A stretch of DNA of 64,000 bases from Gimesia chilikensis. Its GTDB lineage: Bacteria > Planctomycetota > Planctomycetia > Planctomycetales > Planctomycetaceae. A program made the translations under genes and the position numbers. The notes beneath the pieces are model-generated. The model was not told the DNA's origin, searched no databases, and worked only from the letters and a program-made list of their open reading frames with translations. Position 1 is the first letter of the stretch. Each line of letters starts with the position of its first letter. Shown here piece by piece: positions 35,413-44,826 of this stretch. The DNA is taken from positions 1,141,001-1,205,000 of the forward strand of contig NZ_CP036266.1 in NCBI RefSeq assembly GCF_007744075.1, written 5' to 3'.

Positions 35413-37890
35413 ATGGTTTTGCGATTGCTGCCTGCTGCGCTGCTGACTGTTTTGTTGCTGGTTATACCAGCCAAGAATTCCCTGCTGGCAGCCGAATCCG
35501 TGGAGGTGGTTGACGTCGAAGGTCAGCCGCTGGGGGCCAATGTTAAACGACTGATTTCTGCCCTGGATTATCTGGGAGCCCCACTGTCTGACGAGCTGGT
35601 GCAAAAACTGACTGTCGCCAGCGAACAGCGCAACGCGCGACAGATTCAGAAACTGCTCGACCCCGAAGTCCTGTGTGTGGTCTCGCTGAATCCCGAAGTC
35701 CGAACCAAAGTCGCTCGGGGACCTGCACAAGCAGTGCTCCAGCAGGGGGGCTTCACGCCTTTTCTGATCAAAGTGATCAATCAGAGTACGGTGACCCGTC
35801 AGTTACAGATCTCCAGTCCGCAGGCAGGTGCCGTCTATTCGGGAGCTGCGTTGAACAGTCTGAAACGGCAGGCGCAAACCGAACTCAATCAGAACGAGAA
35901 TAAACAGTCGGCCTCGGATCGCTTTCTGGAAGTCGAACTGTTCCAGGCCAGTCCCATGACGGTTCGTCTGAGTGGGCTGGAATGCGAATATGTACTCGCT
36001 TTGATTTATTGCCATGAATCGGGCAAACGGGAAGCAACCCTCGGCTTTGATGTCGGGGCCGGCACTCAGGACATCGGATTTCGCGGGGAAGTTCCGATTC
36101 TGTTTACCGTGAAAAAGGCAATTCCCGTGAAACTCGCGATCCGGGATTTCGATGGCAAACCGACTGCAGCGCGACTGCAGTTCCGCGATCAACAGAAGCG
36201 GGTTTACCCACTACAGGCCAAACGACTGGCTCCCGATTTTTTCTTTCAGCCACAAATTTATCGACAGGACGGCGAAACCGTTCTCTTGCCAGCCGGTGAA
36301 TTGGAAATGGAATATAGCCGCGGTCCCGAATACCAGCGACTGACTCGAAAGATTTCTGTTTCTGCCTCAGAACCGCAGACCGTAGAAGTCAATCTGCAGC
36401 GCTGGTTGAATCCGCGCGATTATGGATTCTATTCCGGGGATCATCATATTCACGCAGCTGGTTGTGCCCACTACGATAATCCGACCAAGGGTGTCACTCC
36501 GTTGGATATGTTCAAGCAGGTCAAAGGGGAAGGGCTGAACGTCGGCTGCGTGCTGACCTGGGGGCCCTGCTTTGATGTGCAAAGACAGTTTTTTTCATCC
36601 TCAGCCGATCGTGTCAGTGAGCCATTGACGATTTTGAAATATGATCTGGAGATCAGCGGCTTCGGATCGGCCGCCCTGGGTCATGTCTGTCTCTTGAATC
36701 TGCAGAATCAGACCTATCCCGGCACCCTCGGAACGGTCAAAGGCTGGCCCAGTTGGACGGTGCCTGTCCTAAGGTGGTGTAAGGAGCAGGGGGGCGTCAC
36801 CGGCTACCCCCATTCGGCACTGCGGGTGAATCCACCCCAGGCGGCGATCAGAATGATCAATGATCTGGATCGGGATCAGTCTGAATCGATCAACGCGGAT
36901 GAAGCCGGCCAGGGCCTGTTACCAAAAACGTTCGCATCGATTGACGAAGACGGTGATGGCCAGCTCAATGAACAGGAACTGACACGCGCACTGGAACAGT
37001 CTGCTGATGAATTACCGAACCTGGCAGTACCCGAGATGAACGGGGGAGGTGCCATGGAAATCTGTGTCAGCACTGCTGAAGGTGTCTGCGACTTCGTGAG
37101 TGCCATGGATACCGAACGGATTCCGGAGTGGAATACCTGGTACCACATTTTGAATTGTGGTTATCCCCTCAAAGTCAGCGGAGAAACCGACTTTCCCTGT
37201 ATGAGCAGTCGGCGGGTCGGCCAGGGACGCGTCTACGTAAATCTGGGGGATGTCGATGAAGTCGATTTTCCGGAGTGGTGTCGGGGAATTCAACAGGGGC
37301 GGTCCTATGTTTCAGACGGCTATGCGCACGCACTGGAATTTCAGGTCGGTGGCCAGTCCCCCGGCTTTGAGGAAGTCCAGCTGAAAGAACCGGGGAAGGT
37401 AGAAGTCACTGCGAAGGTCGCGTTTGCCTCAGAGACTCCCCGAGCGGTCGCCTATGGTCTGCTGGATCCCCCCGAGGGAAAACGGGCTGTGGGAGACACG
37501 CGTGTCCTGCACGCACCGCGTAATTCCGAATACGTCACCGGGGGCGAGCGGCTGGTAGAGATCGTGAGGAACGGCGAAGTGGTCGCGCGAAAGAAAGTGC
37601 CCGCCGACGGTCAGGTGCATGACCTGAAGTTCACGGTTCCCGTGTCACAGAGTAGCTGGATTGCGTTGCGCCAGTTTCCCCAGTTGCATACCAATCCAGT
37701 GAATGTGATTGTGGATCAACGTCCGATTCGCGCATCACGGGAAAGTGCACTCTGGTGTGCGGAAACAATCAAATTACTCTGGAAGAACCGTCATCAGAAA
37801 ATCGCAGAGCGCGAACGACCCGCAGCTGAAGAAACCTATCAGCGGGCCATCCAGAGTTATCTCAAACGGGCGCAGGAAGCGACCCCGTAA
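35413..37890 (+). CDS. Secreted CehA/McbA-type metallohydrolase with two EF-hand loops
   Basis: 825 residues with a signal peptide (~1-27). The N-terminal ~330 residues are beta-rich. A PHP/CehA-like metallohydrolase region starts near 342 with 'SGDHHIHAAGCAHYD' and continues with 'GVLTWGP'-like and 'GYPHSAL' motifs. Two canonical 12-residue EF-hand loops, DRDQSESINADE (~486-497) and DEDGDGQLNEQE (~511-522), are inserted in the catalytic region and predict calcium binding. The family includes carbaryl hydrolase, but the substrate here is unknown. It follows the epimerase gene by 39 bp and may be in its operon. Confidence 0.75.
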   Translation: MVLRLLPAALLTVLLLVIPAKNSLLAAESVEVVDVEGQPLGANVKRLISALDYLGAPLSDELVQKLTVASEQRNARQIQKLLDPEVLCVVSLNPEVRTKVARGPAQAVLQQGGFTPFLIKVINQSTVTRQLQISSPQAGAVYSGAALNSLKRQAQTELNQNENKQSASDRFLEVELFQASPMTVRLSGLECEYVLALIYCHESGKREATLGFDVGAGTQDIGFRGEVPILFTVKKAIPVKLAIRDFDGKPTAARLQFRDQQKRVYPLQAKRLAPDFFFQPQIYRQDGETVLLPAGELEMEYSRGPEYQRLTRKISVSASEPQTVEVNLQRWLNPRDYGFYSGDHHIHAAGCAHYDNPTKGVTPLDMFKQVKGEGLNVGCVLTWGPCFDVQRQFFSSSADRVSEPLTILKYDLEISGFGSAALGHVCLLNLQNQTYPGTLGTVKGWPSWTVPVLRWCKEQGGVTGYPHSALRVNPPQAAIRMINDLDRDQSESINADEAGQGLLPKTFASIDEDGDGQLNEQELTRALEQSADELPNLAVPEMNGGGAMEICVSTAEGVCDFVSAMDTERIPEWNTWYHILNCGYPLKVSGETDFPCMSSRRVGQGRVYVNLGDVDEVDFPEWCRGIQQGRSYVSDGYAHALEFQVGGQSPGFEEVQLKEPGKVEVTAKVAFASETPRAVAYGLLDPPEGKRAVGDTRVLHAPRNSEYVTGGERLVEIVRNGEVVARKKVPADGQVHDLKFTVPVSQSSWIALRQFPQLHTNPVNVIVDQRPIRASRESALWCAETIKLLWKNRHQKIAERERPAAEETYQRAIQSYLKRAQEATP

Positions 37891-37907
37891 AGCGGAATCG
37901 ATCTGAC

Positions 37908-38165
37908 TTACTTAGAGAGGTCGGTAGAGCGAACAGCCTTCTGCTTCTGGATGCGTGAACGCTGCACTACTTTTTTACCGATCACCACAGCGGCGGCGAA
38001 CAGGGCGATCGCTGCAAAGGGGACCAGGTGAACCGGCTCTGTGAGGTAATGCAGAATGCCATGCGGATTGGCAGGCTGGCTGGTGCCATGGCCCGGATGT
38101 GCAAAAACCTGGGAACTGTGAGCCACGGTAATGATCATCGCCAGAGCGAGATTGAATCGATTCAT
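37908..38165 (-). CDS. Small exported membrane protein with HPGHG motif
   Basis: 85 residues. A signal peptide (~1-22, ending VFA) is followed by HPGHGTSQPANPHGI, a His-rich mature N-terminus. A single membrane helix (~45-62) and a basic tail follow. His-rich mature ends of this kind are seen in metal-handling proteins, but no function can be given. The longer frame starting at 38255 would bury the signal peptide, so ATG 38165 is chosen. It converges on the CehA-type gene, 17 bp away. Confidence 0.6.
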   Translation of the reverse strand: MNRFNLALAMIITVAHSSQVFAHPGHGTSQPANPHGILHYLTEPVHLVPFAAIALFAAAVVIGKKVVQRSRIQKQKAVRSTDLSK

Positions 38166-38273
38166 ATCTAAAACACTTTCTAAAGCTGAAGCAGCAGGTG
38201 AGAGTACGATTCCTGCCAGATTGCCTATTCTAAAAAAAATAGCTGGCTGGCTCAAGCGATGTTGGGGATGAGT

Positions 38274-39953
38274 TTAGGGGGAATTGAGTCTGTTTTGCAG
38301 TCCCTCGATGGCGTCCGAATACACATCCAGCACAGCCGCCCGTTCCTGCGGATCAGCGAAAAGAAACTGACTGGCGATTTTTTTCCGGTTCTGCTGCATC
38401 TCTGTCAGAAACGCTCTGGCCTGTGTCAGATCAAAGTGTGCTTGTCCGTTCCATTTCAGATAAATCGGGCTGGTATGGGCAAACAGCTCTCGCCCATATT
38501 CATTGAGGGGCGTCTGTTGTTGCCGCTGAGGATCCTGGGGAACAGAGGGGGAAGGAGTACGAACTGCGATCCACCCCGGTTCGTCAATTTCCAGATTCAA
38601 GTCGAGGCGTGCCTCGAAGTGTTTTCCAACGGGTTTTGTACTCTGGGTCTGGATGACTTTGCCGTTGTGAATCAGTTCCAGCTTCTGGAAATCAAGCCGT
38701 CCCCGTCCCGTGGCCTGAATTGTCACACGATTCTGTCCCGGTGAGAGTTCAAGCTGATCGCCGACCGATTTCCCGTTGATATGCAGATCGAGCAGGGGGC
38801 CATTGGTAATGAAGGTTCGCCCTGACCTCAGGCTCTCCAGCCACGAGGCCGGAGTGACAGGCTCCTGCAGGCGAGCGTAGACGCGTGAGAAATCATATTG
38901 GAACCAGTCCGTGCCGGTGGAAAAAGGAACCTGGCAGCCTGCGTTCAGATAGCGATAGAAGCTGTCTTCGTAGGTACTGCGTGTCCCTCCATCAAAGATG
39001 TTGAGTGCATGCACGCGGCCTGCCAGGAAATTCGGCGTCGATTCCAGTCCCCAGGCATTATGGCACCAGACAACGGTCGCCTGGTCAGCCAGTGCCGAGC
39101 GAATTCCCCGTGCCAGCGGAATGCCATCCGTCCCCTGTTTCATAATCCCGGGACCAATACTCACGGGCTGAATCAACCGCTGGATATCGAGCAGCATCAC
39201 GTGCCCGTATCCCTCGTCGTAGCCGGTGCTGTTGTGACGATGCTCCTCTCCCCAGCCAAACTGCACTCCGGCTGACCGGGATAATTCCTGCAGATCCTGT
39301 TGGGAGTAGCGATTTGAAATGTAGGTCTTGTCGGCAATCGCGCGTTCCAGATAGGAGACGAATACGAGGTCCAGTCGATCCGCAGCGGGGATCTGCTGCA
39401 GATAGCGGTCGCACTCCTCGCGGCTGAGCTTCATCAGGTGCAGATGAGTGTTGGCCGTTTTCCATTCCGGGGAAAGATTCGCGAATCGCTTCAGTTTGAG
39501 AGTGATTTCCGCGGATGACTTCCCTGCGAGATCGATTTCCGTTCGAGTGAGTTCTGTGGCGAGACCGGAGAAGGCTTCCAGCGTCAGTCGGGAACGAGGG
39601 ACGGATAACTGACCTGCGCCGGGGATCACGGACCAGCTGTGAATCCCGGCTCGTTCAGATTCCGGGCGGGAGTTCACTCCGGTTCCCCGATTCAGCAGCT
39701 CCGGGAGCGGAATCAGATTTCCTTGAGCGTCCCGAATTCGCAGCATGCCTGCTATGACCTGCTGCTGACCTGACGGGGTTTCGGTAAGTTTCAGTGTGAT
39801 CTGGCAGATTTCTGAGTTCTCTGTTGCTGATGCAGCGGAAGCTGCTTTATCCGGAATCTGCAGCAGGGCCAGATCCGCATTCGCGGGGCTGTACCACCAA
39901 CAGAGCAGCAGGATCAGAGTGCACGCAAGCGGGGTTCGAAGCAGTCGCATCAC
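38274..39953 (-). CDS. Secreted CehA/McbA-type metallohydrolase
   Basis: 559 residues with a signal peptide (~1-26, ending PANA). After a beta-rich part, residues ~165-400 show PHP-type features: 'TANTHLHLMKLS' (H170, H172), 'GWGEEHRHNSTGYDEGYGHVMLL', 'VVWCHNAWGLES' and 'VPFSTGTDWF'. The C-terminus has beta-sandwich sequence. It is distantly like the larger gene at 35413 but lacks EF-hands. Substrate unknown. Transcribed away from the DUF1559 gene's terminator and towards the HPGHG gene. Confidence 0.68.
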   Translation of the reverse strand: MMRLLRTPLACTLILLLCWWYSPANADLALLQIPDKAASAASATENSEICQITLKLTETPSGQQQVIAGMLRIRDAQGNLIPLPELLNRGTGVNSRPESERAGIHSWSVIPGAGQLSVPRSRLTLEAFSGLATELTRTEIDLAGKSSAEITLKLKRFANLSPEWKTANTHLHLMKLSREECDRYLQQIPAADRLDLVFVSYLERAIADKTYISNRYSQQDLQELSRSAGVQFGWGEEHRHNSTGYDEGYGHVMLLDIQRLIQPVSIGPGIMKQGTDGIPLARGIRSALADQATVVWCHNAWGLESTPNFLAGRVHALNIFDGGTRSTYEDSFYRYLNAGCQVPFSTGTDWFQYDFSRVYARLQEPVTPASWLESLRSGRTFITNGPLLDLHINGKSVGDQLELSPGQNRVTIQATGRGRLDFQKLELIHNGKVIQTQSTKPVGKHFEARLDLNLEIDEPGWIAVRTPSPSVPQDPQRQQQTPLNEYGRELFAHTSPIYLKWNGQAHFDLTQARAFLTEMQQNRKKIASQFLFADPQERAAVLDVYSDAIEGLQNRLNSP

Positions 39954-40055
39954 GCAATCCTCCCGGGGAGAAGTCTTGGCTCATAGTCTGTATCTGACTT
40001 CTCAAGGGTAGTCGGGAGACACGTTCACTGCAAAGGAGACTGGCTTGATCATCAA

Positions 40056-40096
40056 AATAAAAAACGGTCTGACAGGGAAAGTCCTGTCAGACCGTT
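40056..40096 (-). terminator. Terminator of the DUF1559 gene
   Basis: On the minus strand a perfect 14-bp stem (AACGGTCTGACAGG with its complement, 40063-40076 and 40083-40096), a 6-base loop and a T-rich tail. It lies 37 bp after the stop codon. Confidence 0.93.
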
Positions 40097-40132
40097 CAGT
40101 TCGCACACTGTCATGTATGGTTTCAACCAGAC

Positions 40133-41035
40133 TTATTCGTAGTTGGTGATCTCACCGCCGCGGATGCTGGAGAGTGATCGATAGACGCCTTCATCGATAT
40201 TTTCTGAGATGAAGCGTACGCGGCCGTCTCCAAACAGGAACTGGGCTCCGCCTGTGTGATGGCTGCTGAAATCGTCAAAGTGGGCTGCAGGATCATTCGG
40301 GGGATGGTCGGTGGCTCCCAGCGGACGGGCAAAGGTCTCTTCACCCTCGGGAACGACGCCTACCCAGGTGGAGTACCAGCCCTGATCGGCATCCGTTTTG
40401 CGTTCGCCGACAAACACGGTCTGCGAAGTCCCGTCAGTGATGTCGCGGAAGCGGGTATTACTGTTCTGATAGAATACGCCTGTGCTTTTACAGGTGGAAC
40501 CAGCGGGAACAGAGTCGCAGCTGTCGAGTTCCTCATCACCAAAGACACCGATGTAGTTTCCCGTAGCGAGTGTTGCGAGCACAGTCCCGGGACTGCCTTC
40601 TTCCTCCAGTTCGAAAGTTTGCGGGGCGGGATCAGAGGGACAGCGATAGACAGAGAGTGAGATATCAATGACGCCAGGGGTTTGAGCGGGATCGTTAATC
40701 GCCAGATTAAAGTTAATCTGATTATACAGCGGGCTTTGATCGAGATAAGGCAGGATCATTGTCCCCCAGCCCCAGCCACTGCCATATTCGACATTGGGGC
40801 CCACCCCAGGCTGAACTCCAATCCAGCCGGAAGGAAACAGTCCATGGGTTTCGTGATAATTGTGCAGGGCCAGTCCGATCTGCTTCAGATTATTCTTACA
40901 CTGGCTGCGGCGGGCCGCTTCGCGGGCCTGTTGCACAGCAGGGAGAAGCAGGGCGATCAGGATGGCAATAATGGCGATCACCACCAGCAGTTCAATCAAG
41001 GTAAAGCCGCGGCGGGTGTTACTGGCTTTTCGCAT
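40133..41035 (-). CDS. DUF1559 prepilin-like protein
   Basis: 300 residues. A type IV prepilin signal is complete: basic leader, cleavage after G10, F11 as +1 and E15 as +5 ('[17 protein letters not shown]'), with the hydrophobic helix to ~32. Then '[25 protein letters not shown]' leads into the DUF1559 domain, ending with '[30 protein letters not shown]'. DUF1559 proteins are numerous in planctomycetes and thought to be pseudopilins or surface proteins. GGAG lies 7 bases upstream of the ATG. Confidence 0.92.
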   Translation of the reverse strand: MRKASNTRRGFTLIELLVVIAIIAILIALLLPAVQQAREAARRSQCKNNLKQIGLALHNYHETHGLFPSGWIGVQPGVGPNVEYGSGWGWGTMILPYLDQSPLYNQINFNLAINDPAQTPGVIDISLSVYRCPSDPAPQTFELEEEGSPGTVLATLATGNYIGVFGDEELDSCDSVPAGSTCKSTGVFYQNSNTRFRDITDGTSQTVFVGERKTDADQGWYSTWVGVVPEGEETFARPLGATDHPPNDPAAHFDDFSSHHTGGAQFLFGDGRVRFISENIDEGVYRSLSSIRGGEITNYE

Positions 41036-41484
41036 GTGAGGACTCCAGAGCGTAATATAAAGATAACACTTGATGAAACAATACGATCATTGTTGCAAAT
41101 GTTTTGCAGAAGTCAATGTTAATTGCAAGTAAATTGCATTAACTTTCTGTGTGCATCACTTTGTGTATAAGTGACTGAACAAAAGATACAGGGCGGACGC
41201 TCGGGAGTAAGAGGGGAACCGCAGGCTCTGTTTGTCTATTTTTCGCGGGGTTACGGCAAAATCAAGAGGATTTCTTTTGGAAAGACTGAGAATCGGTTGT
41301 CGAGGGTGGCTGCTGGTTTTCCCCATTTTCCGTTTCTTCAGCTGATAATCTCGAACTGCTGCATTCTGATGTATTAGACAATCTCGCATCAGGGCGTCGC
41401 CGATTTGAATTTGACGGGGTGGCGGTTATGATGTCGATTCGATCCCGGACTCACTGAAATCAAGATATCGGTCGCTGAGGCGTC
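41036..41484. other. 449-bp divergent intergenic region
   Basis: AT-rich near 41050-41160, with several TTGCAA-type words, then GC-richer. It separates the DUF1559 gene from the HpnD-like gene. No gene is convincing; regulatory sites are expected but not resolved. Confidence 0.4.
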
Positions 41485-42381
41485 ATGACGACTACCCTGG
41501 AAAATTCCTATGCCTACTGCCAGCAACTGGCAAAACAGACAGCGGGGAATTTCTATTATTCGTTTCTGGCGCTTCGCAAAGAACAGTTCCAGGCGATGTG
41601 TGTCTTGTACGCCTATATGCGGCTGGTCGATGATCTGGGCGACAGTCCGGAACTCTCGCTCGAAGAACGAGGAGCCGCTCTGACACATTGGCGTCAGGAA
41701 TTACAACGTGCATTGGATCCGCAGCCACAGGATCAGAGTGAGGAGTTTCATCCCTGCCTGCCAGCTGTCGTCGACATGATCCAGCGGTATGAGATTCCCG
41801 TCCACTATTTTTTTGACGTGATCACAGGCGTGGAATCCGATCTGCAACCGGTTACTTTCCAGACCTTTGATGATCTGGCGGATTACTGTTATCACGTGGC
41901 GGGAGTCGTCGGATTGTGCTGTATTCACATCTGGGGATTTCACGATGATCGTGCTGTGGAGGCCAGCATCGATTGTGGTCTGGCATTTCAGTTGACCAAT
42001 ATTCTCAGAGACCTTGCGGAAGATGCTGACCTGGGACGTGTCTATCTGCCTCAGGAAGATCTGCACCGCTTCGCTTACAGTCAGTCTGATATTCAGGCCC
42101 GTGTGTATGACCAGCGTTTTCGCGAGCTGATGCAGTTCGAGGTGGATCGGGCCCGCCTTTATTATCAGAATTCAGAACGACTGTTTGAATATATTTCACC
42201 CGAGGGACGACGCATTCTCAAAGCCATGCATCAGATCTACGGTGGCATTCTCAACGAAATTGAGAGACTCGATTATCAGGTCTATACCACCCGGGCCGGG
42301 CTTCCCCGCTGGAGGAAGCTGCTGATCGCCGGCGAAGCACTGATCGCGTCCCGCTGGTTCTCCGGACGGGCGGCTCGCTGA
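41485..42381 (+). CDS. hpnD: Presqualene diphosphate/squalene synthase-like protein (HpnD type)
   Basis: 298 residues of the squalene/phytoene synthase family, which joins two prenyl diphosphates head to head. The first Asp-rich motif is 'RLVDDLGD' (~47-54) and the second 'QLTNILRDLAEDADLGRVYLP' (~170-190), which binds magnesium diphosphate. The second motif and length are closest to HpnD, which makes presqualene diphosphate on the HpnCDE route to squalene and hopanoids; phytoene synthase cannot be fully excluded. HpnC and HpnE are not in this window. Confidence 0.8.
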   Translation: MTTTLENSYAYCQQLAKQTAGNFYYSFLALRKEQFQAMCVLYAYMRLVDDLGDSPELSLEERGAALTHWRQELQRALDPQPQDQSEEFHPCLPAVVDMIQRYEIPVHYFFDVITGVESDLQPVTFQTFDDLADYCYHVAGVVGLCCIHIWGFHDDRAVEASIDCGLAFQLTNILRDLAEDADLGRVYLPQEDLHRFAYSQSDIQARVYDQRFRELMQFEVDRARLYYQNSERLFEYISPEGRRILKAMHQIYGGILNEIERLDYQVYTTRAGLPRWRKLLIAGEALIASRWFSGRAAR

Positions 42382-42404
42382 ATTGTCTGGCCTCTCAACA
42401 AAGA

Positions 42405-42439
42405 AAGCCCCCGATAATCGGAAAGATTATCGGAGGCTT
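42405..42439. terminator. Terminator hairpin between convergent genes
   Basis: CCGATAATC (42411-42419) pairs with GATTATCGG (42425-42433), loop GGAAA, extended by AAGCC/GGCTT with one mismatch. Flanking T-rich stretches on the minus side (CTTTCTTTG) suggest it ends the gene at 42470, perhaps also the + strand gene. Confidence 0.75.
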
Positions 42440-42469
42440 ACCAGGAGCAGCAGGAACAAAGCTCACTTT

Positions 42470-44389
42470 TTATTCGACACCAACATACAGAGCTGGTGTT
42501 TTCATAAACACATCCATATTCTTCTGGCTACTGAAGAGGTAGAGTCGGCCCTTGTACCAGGATGCAAAATCCAGCGTTCCCTCTTTGTCATCCTGATTGT
42601 CGACCAGGAGAACAATGTCACTTCCGCCGGCAGCCGGTGCGTACTTAGCAGGCTCCCGGTCGAACTTCAGTTTGTTCTCGAGTGAGGCGAACTGATAGTT
42701 CATGGATTTGTATGAGGAACTGAATTCCGGACGGGCATCGACGAGCAGTCGGTTGTCTCGCAGGGCGACTGGACAGAAGCCTTTCAACCCTTTGATATTT
42801 CCCCGGCTGGCGATCATAGCCATTTTCTTTTCCACAGTGCTGTCCTGCTCAGTCTTGGCGACCTGTTTTTCAGGTTGCGGAGCAGGCGTTTCCAGTTTGG
42901 GTTCTGGTTCTGCTTTAAAGGGATTGTCTTCTACCTGAGGAGTCTTCGGCTGTGCTGCTTTTTCAGTCTCCGCGATCTGGGGAGCAGGCACTGCAAACGG
43001 ATTCTTCTCTTCAGTTTTCGTTTCCGGAGCAGCAGGCTGTGGCTGAGGCTCGAAGGGATTCACCTCTTTAGCAGGTGTTTCCTGGGCCACTTCAGCTGCA
43101 TTCTCCATCACAGGCTCGGTCTTGGTTTCAGCCTTTTCCGGAGCCACTTCTTTATTGTTTTCTTCCAGAACCAGACCACTGAATGGGGTCTGTGGTGTAG
43201 AAGTTTTCTCGACCGGCTTCTTCATACCGTCTGCTTCTTCTTCCGACATTTCGGGAAACAGATTGTTGAAATCATCTTCCGGGTTTTTAGCAACTTTTTC
43301 TTCTACCACTTCTACCGTTTTCTCTTCTACGATGAGAGGCAGTTCAGCGGCTTTTTCTTTCAGCATCTTTTCTGCCTTTTCAGCAGCGATTTTCTGCTCT
43401 TCCAGACGTTCGGCTGCTTCCTCTGCTGCTTCTTCCAACTCTTCGCGAGCTTCTTCATCCAGTTCTTCCTGTGAAGGAACCATGGATTTGGTGAACTTCG
43501 CTTCATCGTCTGCAGTCGGTGTGGTTACGACAGACTCAGGGGCCGGTGCGGGAGGCAGCTCAGGAGCTGCTGAGGTTTGAACTTCTTCGACAGCCGGTGA
43601 ATCGACGGGTGCTTTTTTAGCAACCTGATTCGATTGAGGCAGTCGTTTAGGAGTCTGCTTGGTTTTGCCAGGCAGAAACTTGTCATACCATTTCCGCTCT
43701 TCGGGAGCCGGTGGTACCTGCTGTTGAGGCATGACGACTACGTTCTGAGGAGTGGCGGATGTCTGAGCTGGAGCCGATTGAGCTGGTGTGCTCTGAGCCT
43801 GAGCTGCAGGTTGATTGACGGTTCCCCGACCTGCGGCAGATCCACTGTTTGCGGTTTTGGGAAGAGACTGCACCGACATCGGAGGCATCTGTCGACCATC
43901 ACGACGGTACAAAGCTTCCAACTGACGCTGGATCTCACTCTGTCCCGGCTTGGCTGTGGCCTGTGGAACGGCTGTCTTGTACTGAGGAGCGGAAGGTTGT
44001 CCGCTACCCGGCACAACGATCTGTCGTTTCTGTTCGGGCTTCTGCTGTTCCTTGCTGCTACTCTTTTTCTGGAATAACGAACGAGGATCCAAAGTGAATC
44101 CGACCTGTTGAATTTCACCAGGCTGGTGATTCACCTTCTGAATTGTTGTGTTCTTCTGCGGGAAACGAACCTGTGGCTCGCTCACGTGACGTGCAGAGTG
44201 TATTTCACGTTGAATCGCATTTTTGAGTGTCTTTTGTGGGTTCCGCTCTGTTCTGGCGCTGCGCGGCTTAAAAGAATTGATCTGAACGGCGGTGTCGTCC
44301 GCAGTCAGTAAATTCGAATTCGTCAGCACTAAGCCAGAAATCGCGCTGAAAATCAATACGCGAGCGGAGAAGCGAGTTCCTGCTTTCAT
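42470..44389 (-). CDS. Exported protein with acidic coiled coil and tandem YHS-like units
   Basis: 639 residues. A signal peptide (~1-30) is followed by a Pro/Gln/Ala-rich region, a strongly acidic helix (~300-350, Glu/Ala/Lys heptad-like), more Pro/Glu-rich linkers with repeated 'NPF' motifs, and a compact C-terminus. Residues ~537-590 ('GFCPVALRDNRLLVDARPEFSS', 'FASLENKLKFDREPAKYAPA') resemble a YHS domain, and ~604-639 ('FASWYKGRLYLFSSQKNMDVFMKTPALY') a second, shorter unit. YHS units often bind metal through Cys/His. Function unknown. Confidence 0.65.
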   Translation of the reverse strand: MKAGTRFSARVLIFSAISGLVLTNSNLLTADDTAVQINSFKPRSARTERNPQKTLKNAIQREIHSARHVSEPQVRFPQKNTTIQKVNHQPGEIQQVGFTLDPRSLFQKKSSSKEQQKPEQKRQIVVPGSGQPSAPQYKTAVPQATAKPGQSEIQRQLEALYRRDGRQMPPMSVQSLPKTANSGSAAGRGTVNQPAAQAQSTPAQSAPAQTSATPQNVVVMPQQQVPPAPEERKWYDKFLPGKTKQTPKRLPQSNQVAKKAPVDSPAVEEVQTSAAPELPPAPAPESVVTTPTADDEAKFTKSMVPSQEELDEEAREELEEAAEEAAERLEEQKIAAEKAEKMLKEKAAELPLIVEEKTVEVVEEKVAKNPEDDFNNLFPEMSEEEADGMKKPVEKTSTPQTPFSGLVLEENNKEVAPEKAETKTEPVMENAAEVAQETPAKEVNPFEPQPQPAAPETKTEEKNPFAVPAPQIAETEKAAQPKTPQVEDNPFKAEPEPKLETPAPQPEKQVAKTEQDSTVEKKMAMIASRGNIKGLKGFCPVALRDNRLLVDARPEFSSSYKSMNYQFASLENKLKFDREPAKYAPAAGGSDIVLLVDNQDDKEGTLDFASWYKGRLYLFSSQKNMDVFMKTPALYVGVE

Positions 44390-44826
44390 CTCCTGAAATC
44401 TCCTGGTTCCTGAGTTTTGAACTCCGGGGCGACTAAGGTCGCTGGCGGGTGTTCAATAAAGTTTCCGGTTGAATGAATTCCTGAATCGACAAGACTTCAT
44501 TAATCGGAATATTGCTTTCAAATGGTTGGTTCCGCATAATCGACACAATCATGCAGAATAATCCCTGCTGCGTGTTTCTATCGTCGTTAAGCTGCTCCGG
44601 TTTTGATGCCTATGGCGATTGTAGAATCAGATTCTGGCGGGATCTTCGCGACAACCCGGATGACCGTTTTTATCGACAAGCTCATTGCAGTCTTGCTATG
44701 GTCTGCAGGTTTGCTATTTTGACAGCGGGGCAATTCAGTGATTTTCACCTGAATTTAGAGTAATTCAGCGAGGATCCTGTACTGTGTCTCGGCAGCAAAC
44801 CACATGAAATCAAGGAGTTAGATCAA
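44390..44826. other. 437-bp divergent intergenic region
   Basis: Lies between the YHS-like gene and sppA. Short open frames look spurious. A TTGACA occurs near 44717 but has no well-spaced -10 box, so I do not call a promoter. Confidence 0.4.

Noticed and set aside
42702-43580. Several + strand frames rich in Ser or Phe
   Set aside because: Antisense to the low-complexity Glu/Ala region of the YHS-like protein; composition is a mirror effect.
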